NCBI GenBank assembly: GCA_024281175.1 | Contig: JAMJTW010000010.1 | Span: 36,976-100,975, forward strand | DNA from: Candidatus Thiovulum imperiosus | GTDB lineage: Bacteria > Campylobacterota > Campylobacteria > Campylobacterales > Thiovulaceae | Length of the DNA stretch: 64,000 nucleotides | Reading direction: 5' to 3' | Shown: positions 1 to 11,965 of the stretch, in pieces | How the letters are laid out: the number at the start of each line of letters is the position of its first letter | Numbering within the stretch: the first letter of the stretch is position 1 | Translations under genes and position numbers: made by a program | Notes under the pieces: generated by a model | Databases searched by the model: none | What the model was told of the DNA's origin: nothing | Seen by the model: the letters and a program-made list of their open reading frames with translations, nothing else

Positions 1-614
1 TTGCTCTCGTTTTGAAAAACAAATTTATTATCAACTTCAACCAAATCTATAAATGTAGATTTTATCTGTTTTGTTAAATCATCTTCAACTAAAGAGGCAA
101 TCTCATTTGTAGTATACTCTGTTACTTCAAATTTCTCTTTTATATCATATTTTAAATTTTCAAGTTTTCGATAATTGTCAATTACAGCATCACTATCTTT
201 CTTAAAATAGAAAAGAGTTCTCTCTTTACTATTTTCCTGAATACCGTATCTTATCTCTATCTCTGTAAAACTCGCACTTTTATACTCTTTAACAAAATTC
301 GCAAATCGCTCATCTTCTAATAGAAAATCTATGTTTGCACTATCCATAGTTGAACCGTATAAATTTCCAAGAAACCCAACAAAAAATAGATTTGTCTCTT
401 TGCCTTTATATATCTCTTCTAAGCAGAGTTTTGCAACTTCTCCTCTTGCACTCTCTTCAGAAAGAATGCCCCAAATCAAATCTATATAGTCTATTGTTAT
501 ATCTGGAAATTTTTTTCTCAAGTTTGGGAAAACTCTATTTTTTAATAACTCTCGCTCCACCCCAGTCTCTCTAAAAACAGAAGAGAGAAAAACTCTAATA
601 TATCTATTTTTCAT
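1..614 (-). CDS. DUF4062-like N-terminal domain protein, partial (runs off window start)
   Basis: Reverse strand ATG at 614-612; open to the window edge; translation begins MKNRYIRVFLSSVFRETGVERELLKNRVFPNLRKKFPDITIDYIDLIWGI, resembling the DUF4062 pattern (FLSSvF..ER..L...vFP.L.......DLrWGI). Not in the ORF track because it is incomplete. Confidence 0.65.
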   Translation of the reverse strand, partial: MKNRYIRVFLSSVFRETGVERELLKNRVFPNLRKKFPDITIDYIDLIWGILSEESARGEVAKLCLEEIYKGKETNLFFVGFLGNLYGSTMDSANIDFLLEDERFANFVKEYKSASFTEIEIRYGIQENSKERTLFYFKKDSDAVIDNYRKLENLKYDIKEKFEVTEYTTNEIASLVEDDLTKQIKSTFIDLVEVDNKFVFQNES

Positions 615-883
615 GTAACATATATATCGAAAAGATTTTTTATTTTTTGTAACCACTTTGTCATTTCGAAATGAGCGAAGCGATTGAGAAATCTTTGAAT
701 AAGTATAACTAAGTAATGTGTCTTCTTCACTATTTTTCGGTAGTTTTCCTAACTCTGCTTAACTTGATGGCAATGGAGCTACTCGAGAAATATCTTTCTA
801 CTATTGAGATTTCTCCACTCCCTAACGGTCGGTCGAAATGACACTTTGGAGCTGAGAGGTTACTATTTTTTTAAAGGAGTAAA

Positions 884-2980
884 ATGGGAAATTTATTAAA
901 GTTTCTTATAAAAACTATTTTCAAGTTTCGTTATTCAATTCACCAAATTGGAGAAAAGAGAGAGAATTCGCTATATATCTCAAATCATGTTAGTTGGATA
1001 GATTGGATAATTTTAGGAAGTTTAGTTGATGGAATTTTTATTATGGATAGAAATATCTACAAAAGATTTCCATTTTTCTTTAAACTTTTCAGCGTAATTC
1101 CAATTTCTGAAAAAGATTTCAAAAGTTCTCTTCGAAAAGCTGGAGAATTTCTGAAAGAGGGTCGTAGTGTAATAATTTTTGGAGAGGGACATATAACTTA
1201 TGATGGGCAGTTGGCAAAAATTAAAAAGGGATATCTTGAAATTTTAAAAGTTCATGAAGTACCCATAGTTCCAATTTTCATTGAAGGGGTTTGGGGTAGT
1301 ATCTTTTCAAGAAGTAGCAAAGTTACAAAAAAGCTGAATTGCAAAACTTTTCGCCGAAACATTTATGTCTCTTTTGGAAAACCCCTCTCTGGAAAACCAA
1401 CGCCTTTAGAAGTTGAACTTGCAATTCGAGAAGCCTCAGTTTCTGCTTGGAAAGAGTATATTTCTCAAATGGGAACTTTGCCAAATGAGTGGATAAAAAT
1501 GGCAAAAAAGAGACCTTTTCAAACTGCGATTTTTGATGCAAATCAGAACAATTCTCTCTCAAATTTGAAACTTATGACAGCTGTATTTCTATTTGAAAAA
1601 CTTATAGAAAAAAGAAGTCCTGAAAAGAACATAGGAGTTTTGCTACCTTCAAGTTCTGCTTCCATAATTACAAATTTAGCAATTTTAAGACTTCAAAAAG
1701 TTCCTGTAAATCTAAATTTCACATTACCAGAAGAGGCATTGTTGGATACTATAAAGCAGAGTGAAATCGAAACTATTTACACTTCTAAAAAGTTTTTGGA
1801 GGTTTTGGAAAGCAAGGGAGTAAGAACAGAATTTGGAAAGAGAGTTCTCTTTTTAGAAGATTTGAAAAATGAAATAGGAAAAGTTTCTAAAATTCTTACT
1901 CTTCTAAAAGTTCTACTTCTTCCAAGTAACTTTCTAATTCGAAAAGGAGATTTAGAAGATACCGCAACTATTATCTTTTCTAGCGGTAGTGAAAGCCGAC
2001 CAAAAGGAATAGTTTTATCTCATCGAAATATTTTGACAAATATAGTTCAAGCTCAACACCTTTTCAACTTCCAAAAAGAGGATAAATTCCTTTCAACTCT
2101 ACCGATGTTTCACTCTTTCGGCTTTACAATTACAGCTCTACTTCCAATTTTGAAATCTATTCCACTGGTAGCTTTTGGAAATCCAACAGAGACCTCATCA
2201 ATAGAGAGAATTATTAAAAAGCAAAATCCAAATATCATTTTTGGAACTTCAACAATTTATAGAATTTACACAAAAAAGATTTCAAAAGAGAGTTTCAACA
2301 ATTTTAGATTTATAATTGCTGGAGCCGAAAAACTTAGTAAAAAAGTGAGATTGGATTTTGAAGAGAAGTTTGGACAAACTATCTTTGAAGGTTATGGAAC
2401 AACTGAAACTGCTCCAGCTTCTGGAGTAAATCTTCCAACTATTTTCAAACATGGTACTGTTGGAAAACCGCTTTTGGGAACTCTATATAGAATTGTAAAT
2501 CCTGATACAAAAGAGTATTTGCAAAATGGAGAAGATGGAATGATTACCATAGTTGGAAATCAAATTATGGCAGGGTATCTCAATAGAGAAGCTCCAATTT
2601 TTGAGAAAAATGGTCTTCGTCACTATATGACTGGAGACAAAGGACATCTGGATAGAGACGGCTTTCTTGTGATAGTTGATAGATATTCTCGTTTTGCAAA
2701 AGTTGGTGGCGAAATGGTAAGTTTGGGTCTTGTTGGTGATGAGGTTTCCAAAATTGTAGATGTAGAAGCTGTTGCAGTTGCAATTCCTGATGAGAAGAAA
2801 GGAGAGAAAATAGTTCTCCTTGTAGATAGAGAAATTCCAGATTTGAAACAGAAACTTCTTAAAATAAATCCTCTCCTAATTCCATCTCAAATTTTTGTAG
2901 TTTCTGAAATGCCTACTCTTGGTAGTGGAAAGATAGATTTCTCAAAAGCTAAACAGATGGCAATGGAGCTTTGTAAATGA
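884..2980 (+). CDS. aas: Acyltransferase / acyl-ACP synthetase fusion (Aas-like)
   Basis: 698 aa; N-terminal PlsC-like domain (NHVSWIDWIILG, FGEGHITYDGQ) and AMP-binding domain (IIFSSGSESRPKGIVLSHRN, YGTTETAPASG). Confidence 0.85.
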   Translation: MGNLLKFLIKTIFKFRYSIHQIGEKRENSLYISNHVSWIDWIILGSLVDGIFIMDRNIYKRFPFFFKLFSVIPISEKDFKSSLRKAGEFLKEGRSVIIFGEGHITYDGQLAKIKKGYLEILKVHEVPIVPIFIEGVWGSIFSRSSKVTKKLNCKTFRRNIYVSFGKPLSGKPTPLEVELAIREASVSAWKEYISQMGTLPNEWIKMAKKRPFQTAIFDANQNNSLSNLKLMTAVFLFEKLIEKRSPEKNIGVLLPSSSASIITNLAILRLQKVPVNLNFTLPEEALLDTIKQSEIETIYTSKKFLEVLESKGVRTEFGKRVLFLEDLKNEIGKVSKILTLLKVLLLPSNFLIRKGDLEDTATIIFSSGSESRPKGIVLSHRNILTNIVQAQHLFNFQKEDKFLSTLPMFHSFGFTITALLPILKSIPLVAFGNPTETSSIERIIKKQNPNIIFGTSTIYRIYTKKISKESFNNFRFIIAGAEKLSKKVRLDFEEKFGQTIFEGYGTTETAPASGVNLPTIFKHGTVGKPLLGTLYRIVNPDTKEYLQNGEDGMITIVGNQIMAGYLNREAPIFEKNGLRHYMTGDKGHLDRDGFLVIVDRYSRFAKVGGEMVSLGLVGDEVSKIVDVEAVAVAIPDEKKGEKIVLLVDREIPDLKQKLLKINPLLIPSQIFVVSEMPTLGSGKIDFSKAKQMAMELCK

Positions 2981-3045
2981 TATTTATTCTCATTTTCAAG
3001 AGTGTTTAAGTTTCTCTTCTATACTATTTCGAAAAAAGTGAAATA

Positions 3046-3270
3046 GTGAAAACAGTTTTTGATATGAAAAAGAATGAGAAAGGAGTTATAAGTAAAATTC
3101 ATGCAGATTCAAACTTGAAAAGTCGCTTTAACTCTTTTGGGATTGCAAAAGGGAGTGAATTTCTAATTGAAAACTGCTCTCCAAATAAGCAAAATATAGA
3201 GATAGAAGTAAGAGGAGTCCATTTGGCTCTTCGAAAAGAGGAAGCAAAACTTATCGAGGTAATAGAATGA
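3046..3270 (+). CDS. feoA: FeoA-domain protein
   Basis: 74 aa SH3-like FeoA pattern, overlaps start of feoB. Confidence 0.8.
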   Translation: MKTVFDMKKNEKGVISKIHADSNLKSRFNSFGIAKGSEFLIENCSPNKQNIEIEVRGVHLALRKEEAKLIEVIE

Positions 3271-5300
3271 AAGTAGCAGTTGTTGGACAACCAAATGTTG
3301 GTAAAAGTATGCTTATAAATTCGATTGGAAATTCGAATTTAAAAGTTGGAAATTTTGCTGGAGTAACAGTTGAGAAGAAAGAGGTCTTTGCCAAATTTGG
3401 AGAAACAGAGTTCCATTTCATTGACTTGCCTGGCTCCTACTCTTTAAAAGAGTTCTCTTTAGATGAGAGAGTTACAAAAGAGTTTCTTTTAAATGAGGAG
3501 TATGATGCAATTCTAAATGTTATCGACTCTACACAGCTTGAGAAAAACTTATATCTTACAACTCAACTTCTAGAATTACAAAAACCTCTTGTAGTTGCTC
3601 TAAATCTTACCGACGAAGCAGAAGAGAGTGGCATTTGGATAAATGATGGATATCTATCCTCTCTTCTTGGAGTTCAAACTTTTAAAGTTTCTGCAAAAGA
3701 GAAAAGAGGAATTTCAGAACTTTTAGATTCTTTAAAAAGTGTTGGAACTCCTAAAGAGAGCAAACTTATCTATTCTCAACCAGTTGAAGAGGAGATTTTG
3801 AGAATATCAAATTTTTTAGAAGAGAGAGATTTCAAATTTCAAAATCTTACAAGTCGGGCTTCAGCTCTCAAACTTCTTCAAAACTCTCCAGATATCTACT
3901 CTTACCTTCATGACACTCTACTTTGGGTAGAACTCTCTCCAATATTGCAAGATTCTCTAAATCACCTCTATATCCATTTTGAAGAGAAAAATATGGAGAA
4001 TATCTTTTCTGAAGAGAGAATCTCAATTTCAAGAGGTATTGCAAAAGAGACTTTAAATATTTTAAAAAAAGAGAATCAAACTAAAAATATTGATTCGATT
4101 CTTCTTCACAAATTTTGGGGAATTCCAATTTTTCTTTTTCTAATGTGGGGACTTTTCCAACTCACTTTTGAAGTTGGAGCAATTCCGATGGATTGGATAG
4201 ATATGGGAATTGGTGCTTTTGGAGAGTTTGTCGGTAATGGAATTGGAAATGAGGAAGTTCGCTCTCTTCTTGTAGATGGTATCATAGCTGGGGTTGGTGC
4301 AGTTCTGCTATTTCTACCAAATATTCTAATTCTCTTTTTAGGAATTGCAATTCTTGAGACAACAGGATATATGAGTCGAGTGGCTTTTCTGCTTGATGGT
4401 TTCTTTCATAAATTTGGACTTCATGGAAAAAGCTTTATTCCACTTGTAACAGGTTTTGGTTGCTCAATTCCAGCTTATATGTCAGCAAGAACTCTGAAGA
4501 GCGAAAAAGATAGACTTATCACAATGTTTATAATAGGTTTTATGAGCTGTGGAGCAAAACTTCCAGTTTATGTTCTATTTGTAAGTGCATTTTTCCCAAC
4601 AGGCTCAGCAGGAAATTGGCTATTTGCAATCTATATTACAGGAGCAATTTTTGGGCTTATTGGAGCAAAGATTTTAAGACTTTTTGTTTTTAAAGAGAGC
4701 GATGAACCGTTTGTTATGGAGTTACCAAAATATAGAATGCCATCTCTAAATCTTCTCTGGCATACAGTCTATATCCAAGCTCTGATGTATCTTAAAAAAG
4801 CTGGAACATTCATACTTTTTGCTTCTATGGTAATTTGGTTTGCAAGTAACTATCCAAAAGCAGAAATTCCTAAAGATATCTCTAGCGAAGAGGCTTTAGC
4901 TTATGAACTAGAACACTCATATCTTGGAATGGTTGGAAAGGCAACTGAACCTATCTTCGAACCTCTCGGCTTTGACTGGAAAATTACAGTTGCACTTGAA
5001 ACTGGTATCGCTGCAAAAGAGGTTATTGTTGCTACTCTTGGTGTTCTCTACTCCCTTGGTGATGAGGTAGATGAAAATAGTGAGTCTCTAATCTCCAAAC
5101 TTCGAGAAAATATACCTTTTGCTACGGCTGTTGCATTTATAATTTTTGTTATGATTTACATTCCCTGTTTTGCAGCAAGTATTGTCTTTATAAAAGAGGC
5201 TGGAAAAAAGAGATATTTTGGATACCTCATCATCTTTACAACCTTAAGTGCTTATGCACTCTCTTTTATTGGATATCAAATCGCCTCTTTTCTTACCTGA
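3267..5300 (+). CDS. feoB: Ferrous iron transport protein B
   Basis: 677 aa; G1 motif GQPNVGKS, DLPGSYSL, multi-TM C-terminus with GFGCSIPA. Confidence 0.95.
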   Translation: MKVAVVGQPNVGKSMLINSIGNSNLKVGNFAGVTVEKKEVFAKFGETEFHFIDLPGSYSLKEFSLDERVTKEFLLNEEYDAILNVIDSTQLEKNLYLTTQLLELQKPLVVALNLTDEAEESGIWINDGYLSSLLGVQTFKVSAKEKRGISELLDSLKSVGTPKESKLIYSQPVEEEILRISNFLEERDFKFQNLTSRASALKLLQNSPDIYSYLHDTLLWVELSPILQDSLNHLYIHFEEKNMENIFSEERISISRGIAKETLNILKKENQTKNIDSILLHKFWGIPIFLFLMWGLFQLTFEVGAIPMDWIDMGIGAFGEFVGNGIGNEEVRSLLVDGIIAGVGAVLLFLPNILILFLGIAILETTGYMSRVAFLLDGFFHKFGLHGKSFIPLVTGFGCSIPAYMSARTLKSEKDRLITMFIIGFMSCGAKLPVYVLFVSAFFPTGSAGNWLFAIYITGAIFGLIGAKILRLFVFKESDEPFVMELPKYRMPSLNLLWHTVYIQALMYLKKAGTFILFASMVIWFASNYPKAEIPKDISSEEALAYELEHSYLGMVGKATEPIFEPLGFDWKITVALETGIAAKEVIVATLGVLYSLGDEVDENSESLISKLRENIPFATAVAFIIFVMIYIPCFAASIVFIKEAGKKRYFGYLIIFTTLSAYALSFIGYQIASFLT

Positions 5301-5465
5301 AAGGGAGTGGCTAAATAGCTTTTTCAGGGCAAAACACTCTGAGGGAAATTCTTCCAGAACTGACCGAAGAGTCTGCAATTTAAAATAGACTCTTTCCATT
5401 TGTTCATAGTAGAAATTTAGCTTAACTTTAGAATTTGACGATGTAAATAAAAAAGGAGATAAAAT

Positions 5466-7037
5466 ATGAAACAATATTTTATAGCTTTAACACCGCTACT
5501 TTTTTGGAGTTGTGCTTCTTCTGATAGTGCTAATGATAGCGATACTTACCAATCTTATGATAGTGCTAATGATAACAATACTTACCAATCTTATCTCTCT
5601 CCAACAGTTGCCGAAACAGAAGAGAGTTTCTACTATGACGAAATAGAAGAGGATTTCTCAGGTGAAACTTATGACTCTATTGTGGAAAATAGTTTTAAAA
5701 GCGTAATTACCGACCCACTCTCAACTTTTTCTATCGATGTTGATACAGCTTCCTACTCAAATATAAGAAGATATTTAGAAGCAGACCAGTTTCCTCCAGC
5801 TGATGCTGTTCGAATAGAGGAGATGATAAATTACTTTGATTACTCTTATGAAAATAGAGATGAGACTATAAAAATATTTTCAGAAGTTGGAACTCCACTC
5901 TGGAATTTAGAAACTCGTCTTGTAAAGATAGGGTTGAAAGGAAGAGAGATAGATAGGGAACTTCTTTCAGGAAGTAACTTAGTATTTTTGGTAGATGTTT
6001 CTGGTTCTATGAGTGATGATATAGAGGTTTTAAAAACATCTTTAAAACTTTTAGTGGAAAATTTGACAGAAAAAGATTTTGTCTCTATGGTAACTTATGC
6101 AAGTTCAACTGGAGTAGTTTTAGAGTCCACTAGAGTTTCTGAAGAGAATAGAGAGAAGATTTTAAATGCGATAGAAAATCTGAACGCTGGAGGTAGTACT
6201 TACGGACAGGGTGGAATAGAGTTGGCTTATAGTGAAGCTGAAAAGAATAAGATTGATGGAAATAATAGAGTTATTCTTGTTACAGATGGTGATTTCAATT
6301 TAGGTTTAAGTTCTGTTTCTCAAATGGAGAACCTCATCACAGAAAAGAGAGATAATGGAATTTTTTTAACAGTTGCTGGAATTGGAATGGGGAACTATCG
6401 AGACAATATGGTTGAGACTCTTGCGGATAAGGGAAATGGAAACTATTTCTATATAGACTCTATACTTGAAGCTAAAAAAGTTTTTTCTGAAGATATAGTT
6501 GCAAATCTCTACACAATCGCAAAAGATACAAAAGTTCAAGTGGAATTCAATCCAAAATATGTTTCAGAATATCGACTTATTGGATATGAGAATAGAAAAC
6601 TTGAAAATGAAGATTTCGCAGATGACACAAAAGATGCTGGAGAAGTTGGAGTTGGTGATGAGGTTACAGCTTTCTATGAAATTAAACTCTCTGATGGAAA
6701 TTTGTCAGATGATTTAAAATATCAAGATATAGTCCTATCAGATAGCGAAGAACTTCTCACTATAAAAGTTAGATACAAAGAAGTTGAGGATAACACCTCT
6801 AAAGAGATAAGCCACATAGTTTTAAATTCTGAAAATAATGTCTCTGAAGATTTCAAATTTGCGATGGCAACTCTCTCTTTTGGAATGCTTTTAAGAGAGT
6901 CTGAATATAGTGGAAATCTCTCTTATAAAGATGTATATTCTCTTGCTCTTGAGTCAAAAGGTGTAGACAAAAATGGATACCGTTCTGAGTTTATACAACT
7001 TATAGAAAGAGCTGAAATTTTAGAAGCAACTGAATAG
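5466..7037 (+). CDS. VWA-domain lipoprotein (YfbK-like)
   Basis: 523 aa; signal ending FWSCASS, FSIDVDTASYSNIRR, MIDAS-like DVSGSMS. Confidence 0.85.
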   Translation: MKQYFIALTPLLFWSCASSDSANDSDTYQSYDSANDNNTYQSYLSPTVAETEESFYYDEIEEDFSGETYDSIVENSFKSVITDPLSTFSIDVDTASYSNIRRYLEADQFPPADAVRIEEMINYFDYSYENRDETIKIFSEVGTPLWNLETRLVKIGLKGREIDRELLSGSNLVFLVDVSGSMSDDIEVLKTSLKLLVENLTEKDFVSMVTYASSTGVVLESTRVSEENREKILNAIENLNAGGSTYGQGGIELAYSEAEKNKIDGNNRVILVTDGDFNLGLSSVSQMENLITEKRDNGIFLTVAGIGMGNYRDNMVETLADKGNGNYFYIDSILEAKKVFSEDIVANLYTIAKDTKVQVEFNPKYVSEYRLIGYENRKLENEDFADDTKDAGEVGVGDEVTAFYEIKLSDGNLSDDLKYQDIVLSDSEELLTIKVRYKEVEDNTSKEISHIVLNSENNVSEDFKFAMATLSFGMLLRESEYSGNLSYKDVYSLALESKGVDKNGYRSEFIQLIERAEILEATE

Positions 7038-7155
7038 AGTAAGATTTCCTCTCTGAGCGTAGTCGCAGAGTCTATCTCAAATTATAGACTCTATGGTCGC
7101 TTTGCTTTTTCAGAGTGTTTTCTCCTGAAAAAGCTATTTGGTCACTTCCCCAAAT

Positions 7156-8403
7156 TTAATAAGTTGGTTGATTGTAAATTACAAATTTCTTTGCAAGTTC
7201 TTCAAGCTCTTTTCGTATCTCTTCTTGTTTTTGACTATTTTCAATATCATCAAGAACATCAGCAATTCGAGTGGCGATAAGTTTAAACTCTGCTTCTTTC
7301 ATTCCTCGACTTGTAAGTGCTGGAGAACCAACTCGAATACCACTTGTAACAAAAGGACTTCTAGTTTCACCTGGAACTGTATTTTTGTTTACAGTAATTC
7401 CAGCATTTCCAAGAGCTAAGTCAGCATCTTTTCCAGAGAACTCTTTATTTAAGAAAGAGACAAGAACTAGATGGTTATCTGTTCCGCCAGAAACAACATC
7501 ATATCCTCGAGAGACTAAAACTTCTGCAAGAGTAGAAGCATTTTTCTTGACCTGTTTAGCATACTCTTTCCACTCTGGAGTTAAGTTGTATCGGAAACCA
7601 ACAGCTTTAGCTGCGATAACATGAACAAGAGGTCCACCTTGTAATCCAGGGAAAATTGCCTTATTTATTTTCTTTGAAAGTTCCTCGTCGTTAGTCATAA
7701 TTAGACCGCCTCTAGGACCTCCAAGAGTTTTATGAGTTGTAGTTGTTACAACATCACAATGAGGGAATGGGTGTGGATGTTCTCCAGCAACAACGAGACC
7801 AGCAATGTGAGCTATATCAGCCATTAAAATTGCTCCAACCTCATCAGCTATCTCTCTAAATTTTGCAAAATCTATCTCTCGAGAGTAAGCAGAAGCTCCA
7901 CAAACAAGAATTTTAGGTTTGACAATATTTGCAATATCTCGAACTCTATCGTAGTTTATTCTACCATCTAACTCTACGCCGTAGAAAAAACTCTGATAGT
8001 TCTGTCCAGAAAAGCTAACTTTTGCACCGTGAGTTAAATGTCCACCATGACTCAAATCCATTCCTAAGATTTTGTCTCCAGCTTTAAGTAGAGCTGAATA
8101 TACAGCACCATTTGCTTGACTTCCAGAGTGAGGTTGAACATTTACAAACTCACAATTGAAAAGCTCTTTTGCTCGGTCTATAGCAAGTTGCTCAATATCA
8201 TCAGCATTTTCACAACCTCCATAATATCGCTTTTTTGGATATCCCTCAGCATACTTATTTGTGAAAACACTTCCCATCGCTTCCATAACTTCTGGTAGTG
8301 TGAAGTTCTCACTCGCAATCATCTCTAAACCACTGTTCTGTCTCTCAAGTTCTCTCTCAATTATCCCAAATACTTCTGGGTCTCTCTCTTTTAAAAAACT
8401 CAT
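7156..8403 (-). CDS. glyA: Serine hydroxymethyltransferase
   Basis: 415 aa; [34 protein letters not shown]. Confidence 0.97.
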   Translation of the reverse strand: MSFLKERDPEVFGIIERELERQNSGLEMIASENFTLPEVMEAMGSVFTNKYAEGYPKKRYYGGCENADDIEQLAIDRAKELFNCEFVNVQPHSGSQANGAVYSALLKAGDKILGMDLSHGGHLTHGAKVSFSGQNYQSFFYGVELDGRINYDRVRDIANIVKPKILVCGASAYSREIDFAKFREIADEVGAILMADIAHIAGLVVAGEHPHPFPHCDVVTTTTHKTLGGPRGGLIMTNDEELSKKINKAIFPGLQGGPLVHVIAAKAVGFRYNLTPEWKEYAKQVKKNASTLAEVLVSRGYDVVSGGTDNHLVLVSFLNKEFSGKDADLALGNAGITVNKNTVPGETRSPFVTSGIRVGSPALTSRGMKEAEFKLIATRIADVLDDIENSQKQEEIRKELEELAKKFVIYNQPTY

Positions 8404-8587
8404 ATCTTCTCTCTAAAATTTTTGGAAATATTAACACAATTAGAAAACTAAATATAAAAGGTGGTAGCTACTTTGGGTAATTTTGATAGGTAAGTTTTTA
8501 AATCTTTTATATTTAGTAATTTTATTTTAAACTATTTATATGTCTAAAATATTGCGGTAGTCCTAAAATGATTATGATTTAATAGCT

Positions 8588-8705
8588 ATTCCAGAGATAA
8601 TAGTTTGTCCAGACTCTTCATCAGAAGTAACTCTAAAAGATGGGTCTTCTTGAGCAAGTTTTCCTAGAGCGATACCCATTTTCTCTTGGTTAGCTTTTGT
8701 TTTGA
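8588..8705 (-). pseudogene. Isolated internal fragment of fusA (copy of about 10038-10155)
   Basis: Nearly identical DNA to intact fusA over about 118 bp (attccagagatRatagtttgtccagactcttcatcag...ttctcttggtYagcttttgtttt). Confidence 0.85.
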
Positions 8706-8894
8706 GATAATTGAGTTTAAAACTTTCTAATTTTGTAAAATTTCAAAACTCGCTCTATTGAAATGCTACTTTAAAACAAGATAGTGAAGATAAAGATAAT
8801 TCTGATGATGAAACTACTTTTATGGAGACATTCACAAGTCTAAGCGACTCTTTGCAAGGTGTAGTTGTGAAAAAAGTAACTCAAGGACACTCCT

Positions 8895-9278
8895 AATGCA
8901 AATAACTTTAAATATTGATGAAAGGATATAAAAAAGGAACTTCATACTGAAAACATTGAAAATGCTATCCAACTACTTTTAGAACAATTCAAGTATCGTA
9001 AAGAAAAGAGTATTTCATTGGATATAAACAAAGCTCTTTTAGAGGTGAAAAATAGTCAAACTAAACCGATAGAAGAGTTATTGAATGAACTTTAGAACCT
9101 CATCACTCTTTGATAAACAGGCAAAAAAGTTATCTAAAAAATATCGAAATCTTAAAAATGATATTTTGGATTTTATGAAGAATTTTGAAAATATTCACAA
9201 CTCTTCATAAACTATCAAGAAAAATACTTTTAAAGTCAGACTGAAAAATAGTGATAAATCTTCAGGAAAAAAAGGTGG
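8895..9278 (+). pseudogene. Decayed RelBE-like toxin-antitoxin pair
   Basis: Antitoxin-like MQITLNIDERI*KKELHTENIENAIQLLLEQF...KPIEELLNEL* with an internal stop; toxin-like NFRTSSLFDKQAKKLSKKYRNLKNDILDFMKN... with an internal stop and truncation. Confidence 0.55.
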
Positions 9279-9290
9279 ATGAGGTTTGAT

Positions 9291-9308
9291 TTTCCCCAAA
9301 AGGGGAAA
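9291..9308. terminator. Perfect inverted repeat TTTCCCCAAAAGGGGAAA 3' of fusA
   Basis: 7-bp stem immediately downstream of fusA (minus strand). Confidence 0.5.
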
Positions 9309-9320
9309 AGAAGAGAAGTT

Positions 9321-11402
9321 TTAGCTTCTAGCCTTAATGATTTCGTCAGAAACATTTTTTGGAACTTCGTCATAGTGGTCAAACTCCATTGAGTAAGTAG
9401 CTCGACCTTGAGTGTTACTTCTTAAGTCTGTTGAGTATCCAAACATTTCAGAAAGCGGAACAAAGGCATCAACAGTTTTGTTTCCACCTCTATCACCCAT
9501 AGCATTTACTTGTCCTCGTCGTCTGTTTAAATCTCCGATAACATCACCCATATACTCTTCAGGAACTTCAACTTCAACTTTCATAAGTGGTTCAAGAATA
9601 GCAGGGTTTGCTTTTCTAGCTCCCTCTTTGAAGCCCATTGAAGCAGCAAGTTTAAATGCCATTTCAGAGGAGTCAACATCATGGTAAGAACCGAATGTAA
9701 GAGTGATTTCAACATCTTCAATTGGGTATCCAGCAAGAACACCATTTTGCATAGCTTCTTTGAAACCTTTTTCAACAGCAGGAATAAACTCTTTTGGAAT
9801 TACCCCACCTTTGATTTTGTTGTTGAAAGTGAAACCAGTTCCAGTATCACCCTTTTTCATTGTGAAGACAACATGACCATATTGACCTCGACCACCAGAC
9901 TGTTTAGCATATTTATACTCTTGCTCAACTTCTGATTTGATTGTCTCTCTGTATGCAACTTGAGGTTCACCAATGTTGGCTTCAACTTTGAATTCTCGTA
10001 GCATTCTATCAACAAGAATTTCAAGGTGTAATTCACCCATTCCAGAGATGATAGTTTGTCCAGACTCTTCATCAGATGTTACTCTGAAAGATGGGTCTTC
10101 TTGAGCAAGTTTTCCTAGAGCGATACCCATTTTCTCTTGGTCAGCTTTTGTTTTCGGTTCTACGGCTACCGAAATTACAGGGTCAGGAAACTCCATTCTC
10201 TCAAGAATTACAGGGTCTTTGTCAGAACTTAAAGTATCTCCAGTTGTTGTATCTTTTAATCCTACAACAGCACCGATTTCTCCAGCATAAAGTTCTTTAA
10301 TTTCCTCTCTCTTATTAGAGTGCATCTTAAGAATTCGACCAACTCGCTCTTTCTTACCTTTTGTTGTATTGATAGCATAAGTTCCAGCTTCAAGTTTTCC
10401 TCGATAGACTCGAATGAAAGTGAGAGTTCCAACAAATGGGTCAGTCATAATTTTGAATGCAAGAGCTGCGAATTCACCCTCATCACCAGATTTTACTGTT
10501 ACCTCTTTAGTCTCATCTTCAGCTTCTGTTCCTCGAATATCAGCAACTTCAGTTGGAGATGGTAAGTAATTTACAACAGCATCTAATAGAGTTTGAACCC
10601 CTTTATTTTTGAAAGCAGTTCCACAAGTCATTGGAATGATGTCCATGCTTAGAGTTGCTGCTTTGATACCAGCCATGATTTCTTCTTCTGAAAGGTCTCC
10701 TTCAGCGAAATACTTCTCCATAAGCTCTTCAGTAGTTTCAGCAACAGACTCAAGAAGTTTCTCTCGATACTCTTCAGCTTTCTCTACGAGATTTTCAGGA
10801 ATTTCTTCGATGTGGTAAGCAGAACCCATTTTCGCATCTTCGTCCCAAACAACAGCTTTCATTGTAACAAGGTCTACTACACCTTGGAAATTCTCTTCAG
10901 AACCGATAGGAATTTGAATTGGAACTGGATTTGCCTTGAGCTTCTCTCTAATATCATTTTCAACATTGTAGAAATCTGCACCTGTTCTATCCATCTTATT
11001 TACAAAAACCATTCGAGGAACACCATACTTATTAGCTTGTCTCCAAACAGTTTCAGATTGAGGTTGAACACCACCAACAGCACAGAAAACAGCTACTGCA
11101 CCATCAAGAACTCGCATACTTCTCTCAACTTCGATTGTAAAATCGACGTGTCCCGGAGTATCGATTATGTTGATTTGCTTCTCATTCCAGAAACAAGTAG
11201 TTGCAGCTGAAGTAATTGTAATACCTCTCTCCTGCTCTTGCTCCATCCAGTCCATTGTAGCCGCACCATCATGAACCTCACCAATTTTATGAGATACACC
11301 AGTGTAGAAAAGAATTCTCTCAGTAGTTGTAGTTTTTCCTGCATCGATGTGAGCAGCAATACCTATGTTTCTAACATCTTTTAAAGGAGTTTTTCTTGCC
11401 AT
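9321..11402 (-). CDS. fusA: Elongation factor G
   Basis: 693 aa; [31 protein letters not shown]. Confidence 0.98.
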   Translation of the reverse strand: MARKTPLKDVRNIGIAAHIDAGKTTTTERILFYTGVSHKIGEVHDGAATMDWMEQEQERGITITSAATTCFWNEKQINIIDTPGHVDFTIEVERSMRVLDGAVAVFCAVGGVQPQSETVWRQANKYGVPRMVFVNKMDRTGADFYNVENDIREKLKANPVPIQIPIGSEENFQGVVDLVTMKAVVWDEDAKMGSAYHIEEIPENLVEKAEEYREKLLESVAETTEELMEKYFAEGDLSEEEIMAGIKAATLSMDIIPMTCGTAFKNKGVQTLLDAVVNYLPSPTEVADIRGTEAEDETKEVTVKSGDEGEFAALAFKIMTDPFVGTLTFIRVYRGKLEAGTYAINTTKGKKERVGRILKMHSNKREEIKELYAGEIGAVVGLKDTTTGDTLSSDKDPVILERMEFPDPVISVAVEPKTKADQEKMGIALGKLAQEDPSFRVTSDEESGQTIISGMGELHLEILVDRMLREFKVEANIGEPQVAYRETIKSEVEQEYKYAKQSGGRGQYGHVVFTMKKGDTGTGFTFNNKIKGGVIPKEFIPAVEKGFKEAMQNGVLAGYPIEDVEITLTFGSYHDVDSSEMAFKLAASMGFKEGARKANPAILEPLMKVEVEVPEEYMGDVIGDLNRRRGQVNAMGDRGGNKTVDAFVPLSEMFGYSTDLRSNTQGRATYSMEFDHYDEVPKNVSDEIIKARS

Positions 11403-11416
11403 TCTAAGTTCCTATA

Positions 11417-11890
<474 letters not shown>

Positions 11891-11965
11891 TTATTTAATC
11901 CTCTTCAATATCTCTATTTAGAATTCCTAAAATTTACTCAAGTGGCAAACTTGCGGATTTTAGTT

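Noticed and set aside
7138-8298. Plus-strand ORFs inside glyA (7138-7419, 7271-7624, 8116-8298)
   Set aside because: Antisense to a clear housekeeping gene, no family features.
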